NCBI GenBank assembly: GCA_023230285.1
Contig: JALNXP010000092.1
Span: forward strand, 1 to 8,663
Direction: 5' to 3'
Length of the DNA: 8,663 nucleotides
DNA from: Bacteroidales bacterium
GTDB lineage: Bacteria; Bacteroidota; Bacteroidia; Bacteroidales; BM520
Shown here: positions 1-6,326 of the stretch, piece by piece
How positions within the stretch are numbered: the first letter of the stretch is position 1
Layout: every line of letters begins with the position of its first letter
Notes under the pieces: model-generated
Seen by the model: the letters and a program-made list of their open reading frames with translations, nothing else
What the model was told of the DNA's origin: nothing
Databases searched by the model: none
Program-made: the position numbers and the translations under genes

Positions 1-415
1 GCCTTGGCAGCATATATTGACATTGCGCTAATTCAACCTGAACTTTTGAATGCGCCGTGCGTGCGTTACGCGCAAAAATATCAAGTATCAAACTCGTGCG
101 GTCTAAAACTTTACGACATAAAACTTCTTCTAAATTCCTTAACTGTGAAGGTGTCAGCTCATCATCAAAAATTACGTTGTCGGCTTCCATCTCTTCCACA
201 GCCTGTTTTAACTCCTCTAATTTCCCCTTCCCTACATAAGTTCGCGGATTCGGAAACTCAAGATTCTGATACACCCGGTAAACCTCTACCCCACCGGCAG
301 TTTCATACAAAAACGATAACTCATCTAAATAATCTTTTACTTGCTCGTACTTCTGATCCTTACAAATTACACTTACAAGTATTCCCTTTTCTATAACCGG
401 AGCTGTATCTATCAT
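1..415 (-). CDS. hflX: GTPase HflX, N-terminal part (runs off the left edge)
   Basis: HflX is a ribosome-associated GTPase that in other bacteria splits stalled or stress-damaged 70S ribosomes and acts in the cytoplasm. Reading leftward from an ATG at 415-413 gives 138 codons with no stop before the edge. The order of motifs matches the HflX N-terminal domain: TYVGKGKLEEL at about residues 59-69, VIFDDELTPSQLRNLEE at 81-97, KVLDRTSLILDIFARNART at 102-120, then KVQVELAQCQYMLPR at 124-138, where the helical linker before the G domain begins. The G domain itself (Walker A and downstream motifs) lies outside the window. The start is supported by the in-frame ATG just before the conserved domain and by a promoter box about 25 bases upstream. 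No strong Shine-Dalgarno is visible, which is usual for Bacteroidetes. It is transcribed divergently from mutA. The family call is firm; completeness of the gene cannot be judged. Confidence 0.93.
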   Translation of the reverse strand, partial: MIDTAPVIEKGILVSVICKDQKYEQVKDYLDELSFLYETAGGVEVYRVYQNLEFPNPRTYVGKGKLEELKQAVEEMEADNVIFDDELTPSQLRNLEEVLCRKVLDRTSLILDIFARNARTAHSKVQVELAQCQYMLPR

Positions 416-439
416 AATTTTAAAGTTTAATTCTCACGA

Positions 440-471
440 CAAAAGTAAGCAAAATCAAAAAATAAAATCAA
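440..471 (-). promoter_or_regulatory. Putative hflX promoter (Bacteroidetes -33/-7 type)
   Basis: On the minus strand the sequence TACTTTTG (447-440) fits the Bacteroidetes -7 consensus TAnnTTTG. A TTG (471-469) lies 21 bases upstream, the spacing expected for the -33 element. The predicted start of transcription is near 434, giving a leader of roughly 20 nt before the hflX ATG. The assignment rests on consensus matching in a very AT-rich region. Confidence 0.55.
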
Positions 472-476
472 AAAAT
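451..476. repeat. Perfect 13-bp tandem repeat (AAAATCAAAAAAT x2)
   Basis: Two exact adjacent copies of a 13-bp unit occupy 451-463 and 464-476, inside the divergent hflX/mutA promoter region. The second copy contains the CAA that reads as the hflX -33 element on the minus strand, and the first copy contains the same trinucleotide. The repeat may be simple slippage in AT-rich DNA or a paired binding site; the sequence alone does not decide. Confidence 0.7.
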
Positions 477-496
477 AATAATATAAATTTTATAAC

Positions 497-504
497 TATC
501 TTTG
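497..504 (+). promoter_or_regulatory. Putative mutAB promoter -7 box (TATCTTTG)
   Basis: TATCTTTG matches the Bacteroidetes -7 consensus TAnnTTTG and lies 37 bases before the mutA ATG, giving a predicted leader of about 30 nt. No good -33 TTG is present at the usual 19-21 base spacing, so activity may depend on other upstream features. The 12-bp stretch ACTATCTTTGCA around this box recurs exactly at the promoter of the ATPase gene (5038-5049). Confidence 0.6.
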
Positions 505-541
505 CAGTTTCAATAATGCTTAAATTAACATTTTACTTTTT

Positions 542-2407
542 ATGGAAAAGGAAAAAAATTTGTTTGAACAGTTTCCTCCAATATCTACCCAAGAATGGGA
601 AGACCTTATTATCAAGGACTTAAAAGGAGCAGACTATGAAAAGAAACTCGTTTGGAAAACTAACGAACGTTTTTCGGTAAACCCTTTTTACAGAGCTGAC
701 GACCTCGATGTCGCTTATCATTTATCTAAAAACGGCACTTTTAATTATGCTAAAAAGAACGCCGATTGGAAAATAAGGCAAGATTTCATTGTTAATGACG
801 TCGAAGAAACCAATAAACTTATCGGCAAAGCCATCAACAACGGTGTAAATTCTATCGGCATAGATGTAAGCGGCTTTGAAGTTGTAACTAAAGAAGTTTT
901 ATACAAAACTCTATCCGGCATTTGCCCTGAATGTATCGAAATTAATATTATCTGCAACAAACAAGCTCTCAATGTTTTAGACCTTGTCAAAGAATATTTC
1001 GAAAAAGAAAAATTAGATGCAGATAAAGTTCATATCAACATAGAATATGACCCTTTTGCTGATTTTGTCTTTGAAGGAGAAAATTGTATCAACGGCATAG
1101 ATACTCTCAGAGAATTAATTCTCGGCTGTTCTTTTGCTCCTAATATGAGAGTTGGCGTTATCAATGCCTCCGCATTCGGTAATTGCGGTTCTGCTTTGGT
1201 CGAAGAACTCGCTTTTGGATTGAATGAAGCTGCTGATGTATTAGACTTCCTTACCGAAAGCGGCTTGAATATTGATAATATCACAAAGAGAATAAAATTC
1301 CAATATAGCATCGGCTCTAATTATTTTATGGAAATAGCCAAGATACGCGCCGCTCGCTATCTGTGGGGAAAAATAGTGGAAGCATATAAGCCAAAAGAAA
1401 ATAACGAAATGTATATCCACGCCGTTACCTCATCATGGAACAAAACTTTATACGATCCTTATGTTAACATGCTGAGAACTACAACAGAAGCTATGTCGTC
1501 CATCATCGGGGGCATTAATTCACTTACTGTTTTGCCTTTCAACTTTATCACAACAAATAATGATGACTTCGCTCTAAGAATAGCAAAAAATCAACAAATA
1601 TTGCTCAAAGAAGAATCTCACTTCGATAAAGTTAACGACCCTGCTGCCGGTTCTTATTACATAGAATTTTTAACTAACCAATTTATCGAAATTGCATGGA
1701 AACAATTCTTATCCGTAGTAGAAAAAGGCGGCTTTATCAGCTGTTTTAAAGAAAACTATATTCAAAATGTGATTTCTGAAACCGCTACAAAACGTAATAC
1801 CGCCATTGCAACAAGAAGAGAAAACTTTATAGGTGTTAACCAATTCCCGAATATTACAGAATCTATTGATTTTGAACTTGTTCCGGAAAAGACAGAAGAA
1901 AAAGAAGAACCTTCTTGCTGCTGCTGTGAAGATAATATCAATACTTTCAATACATTACAACCATATAGAGGTCCGGAAGCTTTTGAAAGATTAAGGCTGA
2001 AAACCGAATTATACACAAAACAAACAGGTAAACGTCCACGCGTATTTCTATTGACCTACGGCAGTTTGTCAATGCGTATCGCTCGCGCCGGCTTCGCTTC
2101 CAATTTCTTCGGCTGCATCGGCTTCGAAATTATCAACAATAACGGCTTTGCTTCTGTAGAAGTAGGTATTACCGCCGCTAAAAACGCAGAAGCCGACATA
2201 GTCGTTATTTGTAGTGCCGACGAAGAATATGCTTCTATCGCACCTCAAATATATAAAGGACTTAAAGATACTTCCGTTGTCGTTGTTGCCGGCTATCCCA
2301 AAGATGATATGGATAAACTGACAGCCGCCGGTGTCACCAACTTTATTCACGTTAAAACTAATGTATTAGAAAGTTTAGAAAATTTCCAACGTTTAATAAT
2401 CAAATAG
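542..2407 (+). CDS. mutA: Methylmalonyl-CoA mutase, small (beta) subunit
   Basis: This is the non-catalytic partner of the heterodimeric adenosylcobalamin-dependent methylmalonyl-CoA mutase, a cytoplasmic enzyme interconverting (R)-methylmalonyl-CoA and succinyl-CoA. The 621-residue length is close to that of characterised small subunits (about 640). The N-terminus carries the family signature LKGADYEKKLVWKTNE at about 28-43. The TIM-barrel part includes SIGSNYFMEIAKIRAARYLW (about 256-275), which parallels a segment in MutB. The C-terminal Rossmann-like domain starts near KRPRVFLLTYG (497-507), but the cobalt-ligating DxHxxG motif is replaced by a GSLSMRIARAGF-type sequence. It therefore should not bind B12, as is typical of this subunit. 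An acidic linker joins the two domains and holds four consecutive cysteines (459-462). The ATG at 542 follows an AT-rich leader and is the first start in frame with the conserved N-terminus. It is cotranscribed with mutB, with six bases between them. Confidence 0.96.
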   Translation: MEKEKNLFEQFPPISTQEWEDLIIKDLKGADYEKKLVWKTNERFSVNPFYRADDLDVAYHLSKNGTFNYAKKNADWKIRQDFIVNDVEETNKLIGKAINNGVNSIGIDVSGFEVVTKEVLYKTLSGICPECIEINIICNKQALNVLDLVKEYFEKEKLDADKVHINIEYDPFADFVFEGENCINGIDTLRELILGCSFAPNMRVGVINASAFGNCGSALVEELAFGLNEAADVLDFLTESGLNIDNITKRIKFQYSIGSNYFMEIAKIRAARYLWGKIVEAYKPKENNEMYIHAVTSSWNKTLYDPYVNMLRTTTEAMSSIIGGINSLTVLPFNFITTNNDDFALRIAKNQQILLKEESHFDKVNDPAAGSYYIEFLTNQFIEIAWKQFLSVVEKGGFISCFKENYIQNVISETATKRNTAIATRRENFIGVNQFPNITESIDFELVPEKTEEKEEPSCCCCEDNINTFNTLQPYRGPEAFERLRLKTELYTKQTGKRPRVFLLTYGSLSMRIARAGFASNFFGCIGFEIINNNGFASVEVGITAAKNAEADIVVICSADEEYASIAPQIYKGLKDTSVVVVAGYPKDDMDKLTAAGVTNFIHVKTNVLESLENFQRLIIK

Positions 2408-2413
2408 TAAGAT

Positions 2414-4543
2414 ATGCAACCGAATTATAAAGATATTGACATTAATGAACATGCCGATACCAATCATATAGAAAATGGAAATTCGTGGTTAACAGACGAG
2501 CAAATCAAGATAAAAGACAGTTTTTCCAAAGAAGACTTAAATAATTTTGAACATTTGGAATATGCTGCCGGTCTACCGCCGTTTCTGAGAGGTCCCTACT
2601 CTACCATGTATGTAATGCGCCCTTGGACAATCCGCCAATATGCAGGCTTTTCTACTGCTGAAGAATCTAATGCTTTTTACCGCCGCAATCTTGCTGCCGG
2701 TCAAAAAGGTTTGTCTATCGCTTTTGACTTGGCTACTCACCGCGGCTACGACTCCGACCACCCGAGAGTAATCGGCGATGTTGGTAAAGCCGGTGTCGCT
2801 GTAGATTCTATATTAGATATGAAAATCTTGTTTGACCAAATTCCTTTAGACAAAATGTCCGTGTCTATGACAATGAACGGTGCCGTTTTACCTATTTTGG
2901 CATTCTACATAGTCTCCGGTTTAGAACAAGGTGTAAGTTTAGACCAAATGCAGGGAACTATCCAAAACGACATTCTGAAAGAGTTTATGGTTAGAAATAC
3001 TTATATCTACCCACCGGCACCTTCTATGAAAATTATTGGAGACATCTTCAAGTTTACGTCACAAAATATGCCGAAATTCAACAGTATCAGCATCTCCGGT
3101 TATCACATACAGGAAGCAGGTGCTACGGCAGACATAGAACTCGCTTACACTTTGGCTGATGGCTTGGAATACCTGAGAACAGGCATAAATGCAGGCATTA
3201 AAATTGATGATTTTGCCCCACGCTTGTCATTCTTCTGGGGTGTCGGCATGAACCATTTTATGGAAATAGCAAAAATGCGAGCAGCAAGAATGTTGTGGGC
3301 AAAGATTGTTAAGACATTCAACCCGCAAAATCCTAAGTCAATGGCATTGCGTACTCACTGCCAAACATCAGGCTGGAGCTTGACAGAACAAGACCCGTTC
3401 AACAATGTTGCACGTACTTGCATCGAAGCTATGGGCGCAGCTTTAGGGCATACACAGTCACTACATACTAATGCCCTCGACGAAGCTATCGCACTGCCCA
3501 CAGATTTCAGCGCACGCATAGCCCGTAATACACAGCTGTATATACAGGAAGAAACTAACATCTGCCGCACAGTCGACCCATGGGCAGGCTCTTATTATAT
3601 CGAATATCTTACTAACGAAATCGCCCATAAAGCATGGGATTTGTTACAGGAAGTCGAAAAACTCGGCGGCATGGCAAAAGCTATCGAAACCGGCGTGCCT
3701 AAAATGAGAATAGAAGAAGCCGCAGCCCGCAAACAGGCTAAAATAGATACCGGCACTACTACTATCGTAGGTATCAACAAATACCGCCTCGAAAAAGAAG
3801 CTCCTATCGAAACCCTCGAAGTCGATAATACCGCCGTCCGTGAAGCTCAACTTCGCAGACTTGCAGAACTGAGAGCAAACAGAAATAACGATGACGTGAA
3901 AGCCGCTTTAGATGCTATCACAAAATGCTGCGAAACCGGTGAAGGTAACTTACTCGAACTCAGCATTGACGCAGCTAAAAAACGCGCTTCTCTCGGCGAA
4001 ATATCTAATGCATGTGAAAAAGTTTTTGGAAGATATAAAGCAGTGATACACTCAATTTCAGGTGTCTATTCTTCAGAATCTAAGAATGACCCGCAATTTG
4101 CTAAAGCTCAACAATTAGCAGAAGAATTTGCTAAAAAAGAAGGTCGTAGACCACGTATTATGATAGCGAAAATGGGACAAGACGGTCATGACCGCGGCGC
4201 TAAAGTAGTCTCTACCGGTTACGCCGACATAGGCTTCGATGTCGATATGGGTCCGCTATTCCAAACACCGGAAGAAGCCGCCCGACAAGCTGTCGAAAAT
4301 GATGTCCACGTATTGGGCGTCTCAAGTTTGGCAGCAGGTCATAAAACATTAGTCCCGAAAGTTATCGAAGAACTCGAAAAATTAGGCAGAGGCGACATCA
4401 TGGTAATTGTCGGCGGCGTAATACCCCCACAAGATTACCAATTCTTATACGATGCCGGCGCCGCTGCCATCTTCGGACCAGGTACCAAAATCACAGACGC
4501 AGGTATCAAAATCCTCGAACTCCTTATGGAAACAACCAAATAA
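2414..4543 (+). CDS. mutB: Methylmalonyl-CoA mutase, large (alpha) catalytic subunit
   Basis: This is the catalytic subunit, which uses adenosylcobalamin to rearrange methylmalonyl-CoA and succinyl-CoA; in Bacteroidales it usually runs toward methylmalonyl-CoA during propionate formation. The 709 residues comprise a substrate-binding TIM barrel (to about 400), a linker and a C-terminal B12 domain (about 575-709). Motifs seen are [13 protein letters not shown] (68-80), TIQND (182-186), MVRNTY (192-197) and SISGYH (226-231). By alignment from memory with the Propionibacterium enzyme (offset 13), Tyr76, Gln184, Arg194, Tyr230 and His231 correspond to Tyr89, Gln197, Arg207, Tyr243 and His244. Tyr76 and Arg194 point to methylmalonyl-CoA rather than isobutyryl-CoA mutase. 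The B12 domain has DGHDRG (590-595, His592 as lower cobalt ligand), SSL (637-639) and GG (667-668). The six-base gap after mutA suggests translational coupling. No associated MeaB chaperone or epimerase gene lies in the window. Confidence 0.98.
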   Translation: MQPNYKDIDINEHADTNHIENGNSWLTDEQIKIKDSFSKEDLNNFEHLEYAAGLPPFLRGPYSTMYVMRPWTIRQYAGFSTAEESNAFYRRNLAAGQKGLSIAFDLATHRGYDSDHPRVIGDVGKAGVAVDSILDMKILFDQIPLDKMSVSMTMNGAVLPILAFYIVSGLEQGVSLDQMQGTIQNDILKEFMVRNTYIYPPAPSMKIIGDIFKFTSQNMPKFNSISISGYHIQEAGATADIELAYTLADGLEYLRTGINAGIKIDDFAPRLSFFWGVGMNHFMEIAKMRAARMLWAKIVKTFNPQNPKSMALRTHCQTSGWSLTEQDPFNNVARTCIEAMGAALGHTQSLHTNALDEAIALPTDFSARIARNTQLYIQEETNICRTVDPWAGSYYIEYLTNEIAHKAWDLLQEVEKLGGMAKAIETGVPKMRIEEAAARKQAKIDTGTTTIVGINKYRLEKEAPIETLEVDNTAVREAQLRRLAELRANRNNDDVKAALDAITKCCETGEGNLLELSIDAAKKRASLGEISNACEKVFGRYKAVIHSISGVYSSESKNDPQFAKAQQLAEEFAKKEGRRPRIMIAKMGQDGHDRGAKVVSTGYADIGFDVDMGPLFQTPEEAARQAVENDVHVLGVSSLAAGHKTLVPKVIEELEKLGRGDIMVIVGGVIPPQDYQFLYDAGAAAIFGPGTKITDAGIKILELLMETTK

Positions 4544-4573
4544 AAAAAAGCCGCACATTGATGCGGCTTTTTT
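4544..4573 (+). terminator. Intrinsic terminator of mutAB
   Basis: A 6-bp GC-rich stem (GCCGCA at 4550-4555 with TGCGGC at 4562-4567) closes a six-base loop. It is flanked by six A residues before and six T residues after, which can extend the stem and provide the U tract. It starts immediately after the mutB stop codon. The A run means it could also stop transcription arriving from the right. Confidence 0.92.
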
Positions 4574-4629
4574 ATTGCCTTATATCATTTTTGTAATTTC
4601 TGCCAATCAGGCATACGCTCAACGACAAG

Positions 4630-4656
4630 CGACAACACTTTATGGAAGTATTGTCG
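4630..4656. repeat. Imperfect inverted repeat
   Basis: CGACAA (4630-4635) pairs with TTGTCG (4651-4656). After one C/A mismatch, ACTT (4637-4640) pairs with AAGT (4646-4649) around a five-base loop. No T tract follows, so it is not an obvious terminator. No function is assigned. Confidence 0.5.
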
Positions 4657-4770
4657 TCACAAGCTCAAACATCGTAAAAAAACATTAAACAAAACATTGC
4701 CTATCTTAAATAGGATAAGCATAGACCTACGGCACGCTGTTTATATGAATCTAAATTACCGGCTACCAAG

Positions 4771-4795
4771 TAGAGACGCAAAATTTGCGTCTCTA
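4771..4795. repeat. Near-perfect 25-bp palindrome of the AGAGACGC type
   Basis: TAGAGACGCAAA (4771-4782) and its exact reverse complement TTTGCGTCTCTA (4784-4795) are separated by one base. Similar AGAGACGC/GCGTCTCT palindromes are, to my recollection, dispersed intergenic repeats in Bacteroidetes and some cyanobacteria. Copy number in this genome cannot be seen here. As RNA it would fold with a loop of a few A and U residues. Confidence 0.75.
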
Positions 4796-4810
4796 ATACT
4801 TACCAATTAC

Positions 4811-4834
4811 AAACATGCGATTCCTACGGAATCG
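4811..4834. repeat. REP-like triloop hairpin, copy 1
   Basis: The shared lead-in AAACATGCGA (4811-4820) runs into a perfect 7-bp stem, CGATTCC (4818-4824) with GGAATCG (4828-4834), closed by the loop TAC. A second element with the same lead-in begins 54 bases further on and has a different but equally complementary stem. That pattern suggests a family of dispersed palindromic repeats. Confidence 0.65.
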
Positions 4835-4864
4835 TGGGCAACTGTGTCATAAATTTCAGGCTAT

Positions 4865-4891
4865 AAACATGCGACCCCTTCGGGGTCATGT
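4865..4891. repeat. REP-like triloop hairpin, copy 2
   Basis: The identical lead-in AAACATGCGA (4865-4874) leads to GACCCC (4873-4878) paired with GGGGTC (4882-4887) around the loop TTC. The stem can be extended by ACAT (4867-4870) with ATGT (4888-4891), leaving a two-base GC bulge. Compared with copy 1, two stem positions changed from TT/AA to CC/GG, keeping the pairing. Confidence 0.65.
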
Positions 4892-4910
4892 CAAAGGATT
4901 TATAAACTGA

Positions 4911-4958
4911 CAAGGCAAACCCAAAATTGTTGCAAAGCAACAATGCAGACCCGCCTTG
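4911..4958. repeat. Nested stem element (two coaxial inverted repeats)
   Basis: An inner perfect 8-bp hairpin, ATTGTTGC (4926-4933) with GCAACAAT (4937-4944) and loop AAA, sits inside an outer 6-bp stem, CAAGGC (4911-4916) with GCCTTG (4953-4958). The internal loop is nearly symmetric, with nine and eight bases. It could be a structured RNA, a larger REP-type element or chance. No promoter or terminator clearly delimits it. Confidence 0.5.
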
Positions 4959-4985
4959 GCTGATGTGGTTGTGACGCAGCGGAAG

Positions 4986-5034
4986 ACTTTTGTAAAAGTA
5001 AAAAATCACTTAAAAATCACTTTTGTAAAAGTAA
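4986..5034. repeat. Duplicated 16-bp palindromic site with 11-bp tandem repeat
   Basis: The 16-bp sequence ACTTTTGTAAAAGTAA occurs exactly twice, at 4986-5001 and 5019-5034. Each copy contains the dyad ACTTTT/AAAAGT around a GT centre. Between and overlapping them, AAAAATCACTT is repeated in tandem (5001-5011 and 5012-5022). The two dyads are 33 bp apart, about three helical turns, and the second lies immediately upstream of the ATPase -7 box. The arrangement looks like a pair of operator sites, but no regulator is identified. Confidence 0.7.
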
Positions 5035-5064
5035 TTTACTATCTTTGCAAAAAATAGTAAATTA
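5032..5064. promoter_or_regulatory. Promoter of the ATPase gene embedded in an 11-bp inverted repeat
   Basis: TATCTTTG (5040-5047) matches the Bacteroidetes -7 box. It overlaps the left arm of a perfect inverted repeat, TAATTTACTAT (5032-5042) with ATAGTAAATTA (5054-5064), spaced by 11 bases. The right arm ends on the first base of the start codon. TTTGCAAA (5044-5051) sits near the centre. The expected start of transcription is around 5053-5054, so the leader would be only about ten bases. There is no clear -33 TTG at the expected spacing. Confidence 0.6.
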
Positions 5065-6269
5065 TGAATATTAATGATCTTCAACCACTTGTCACAATTT
5101 ATCATAGATTGTTATCAAATGTAAACCTTGATTTTAAAAGATACCTTTATTATAAAATTAATTGGAACACAAGACTTGTCGCTATTAAGGGATCGCGAGG
5201 CGTTGGTAAAACTACTATGATTCTACAAAGAATAAAAGAATCTTTCTATAATGTTGATGAAGCCTTCTACGTATCTTTAGATAATTTGTGGTTTAAGACT
5301 CATTCTTTGGAAGATTTAGTTGAGTATTTTTATACTCACGGCGTTATAAATCTTTTTTTTGATGAAGTACATAAATATCCTGATTGGATCGCAATACTTA
5401 AAAATATTTATGATAATTATCCCGACTTAAATATCGTATATACAGGTTCGTCTATGCTTGAAATTGACTATTCAAAAACAGATCTGTCAAGACGACAATC
5501 TGTTTACACTTTAAACGGCTTGTCTTTTAGAGAATATCTTGAATATGAAAAAGTTCTTAATATAACATCAATTAACATCACAAATTTACTTGAAAATCAT
5601 GTTAAGTATGCCATTGATATCACCGGTAAAATAAAAGTTCTACAGCATTTTGATAAATATCTGCAAGTAGGATATTATCCTTTTTTTAAAGAAGCCGGCG
5701 ATGATTATAATATGAGACTTGCTGAAATTATTAATTTAGTAATTGACAGTGATTTACCTGCCGTTGAAGATATAACTTTTGCTACTGTTCAGAAAACAAA
5801 AAAATTATTAATGATCATTGCTCAAAGTGTTCCATTTATTCCAAATATAAGTCAACTTTGCTCACAACTTGAAACGACAAGAGATTTGTGTATTAAATTG
5901 ATGTATACTCTTCATAAAGCCGGTATTTTATATTTAATGTCAGAAAAAATAAAAAGTTATAAACAACTCATAAAACCGGACAAAATATTTCTTAATAGCA
6001 CTAATTTGATGTATGCTCTTTCATCAAATGTAAATGATGGAAATCTAAGAGAAACTTTTTTTGCCAATCAGGTTGGAAACATATATTCTTTGATACTGCC
6101 TAAAATTGGAGATTTTTTAGTAGATGAAAAATATTTGTTTGAAGTTGGAGGTAAAGGAAAAACATTTACACAAATTGCAGATATTAAACATAGCTTTCTC
6201 GCCATTGATGATATTGAAATTGGGAATGGAAATAGAATACCTTTATGGATGTTCGGATTACTATATTAA
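5064..6269 (+). CDS. AAA_14/DUF4143-type ATPase, function unknown
   Basis: A 401-residue ATP-binding protein of the AAA_14 plus DUF4143 type, common in Bacteroidales and without an established role. Seen in order: Walker A GSRGVGKTT (43-51), Walker B LFFDE (97-101), a sensor-like YTGSS (126-130), SRR (142-144) followed by LNGLSFREYLEYE (150-162), and a probable winged-helix segment (about 257-289, NISQLCSQLETTRDLCIKLM). The C-terminal domain contains NLRETFFANQV (327-337), GDFLV (349-353) and FEVGGK (359-364), ending at IPLWMFGLLY, the usual family end, so the protein appears full length. Asp350, Glu360 and Lys364 resemble a PD-(D/E)XK nuclease-like arrangement, but nuclease activity is not implied. 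The ATG at 5064 fits the Walker A distance and follows the promoter. It is a monocistronic unit, visibly more AT-rich than mutAB, bounded by terminators on both sides. It may be a horizontally acquired cassette. Confidence 0.88.
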   Translation: MNINDLQPLVTIYHRLLSNVNLDFKRYLYYKINWNTRLVAIKGSRGVGKTTMILQRIKESFYNVDEAFYVSLDNLWFKTHSLEDLVEYFYTHGVINLFFDEVHKYPDWIAILKNIYDNYPDLNIVYTGSSMLEIDYSKTDLSRRQSVYTLNGLSFREYLEYEKVLNITSINITNLLENHVKYAIDITGKIKVLQHFDKYLQVGYYPFFKEAGDDYNMRLAEIINLVIDSDLPAVEDITFATVQKTKKLLMIIAQSVPFIPNISQLCSQLETTRDLCIKLMYTLHKAGILYLMSEKIKSYKQLIKPDKIFLNSTNLMYALSSNVNDGNLRETFFANQVGNIYSLILPKIGDFLVDEKYLFEVGGKGKTFTQIADIKHSFLAIDDIEIGNGNRIPLWMFGLLY

Positions 6270-6273
6270 TAAA

Positions 6274-6305
6274 AAGGCATGTCTTGATAAAATCAGACAT
6301 GCCTT
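6274..6305. terminator. Bidirectional terminator between convergent genes
   Basis: AAGGCATGTC (6274-6283) pairs perfectly with GACATGCCTT (6296-6305). The 12-base middle can form a further short TGAT/ATCA helix. It begins four bases after the ATPase stop and lies downstream of the minus-strand transporter gene. The uninterrupted T run occurs on the minus strand (opposite 6271-6275), so termination is probably stronger for the leftward operon than for the ATPase. Confidence 0.88.
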
Positions 6306-6326
6306 AATTATTTCATAATTAATATT

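Larger units (their letters stand above)
4574..5063. other. Gene-free, hairpin-rich intergenic region
   Basis: About 490 bases between the mutAB terminator and the ATPase start contain no convincing gene. Short open frames exist on both strands but are interrupted by palindromes and lack recognisable protein features. The left part (about 4574-4765) shows only one imperfect hairpin (4630-4656). From 4771 onward there is a dense series of separate inverted repeats, each listed individually, ending in the ATPase promoter. Confidence 0.75.

Noticed and set aside
4..396. Plus-strand open frame of 130 codons at the left edge
   Set aside because: It lies antisense to the hflX coding sequence, which has clear family motifs; the plus-strand translation has no recognisable features.
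2414..4543. Large subunit considered as isobutyryl-CoA mutase or a related acyl-CoA mutase
   Set aside because: Residues Tyr76 and Arg194 match the methylmalonyl-CoA mutase pattern, and the adjacent mutA-type small subunit is characteristic of the heterodimeric methylmalonyl-CoA enzyme.
4630..4656. Imperfect hairpin considered as a second terminator for mutAB
   Set aside because: It lacks a following T tract and has an internal mismatch; the strong terminator at 4544-4573 already explains the end of the operon.
4452..4688. Open frame overlapping the 3' end of mutB and running past the terminator
   Set aside because: It begins inside mutB in another frame and reads through the intrinsic terminator hairpin; its composition is typical of a shadow frame.
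4811..4891. Hairpin series considered as a CRISPR array
   Set aside because: Only two related units are present, their stems differ, and the interval is not a uniform repeat-spacer pattern; no cas genes are nearby.
4824..5009. Minus-strand open frame of 61 codons in the intergenic region
   Set aside because: It reads through several palindromes (4818-4834, 4867-4891, 4911-4958), has no convincing start context, and shows no protein family resemblance.
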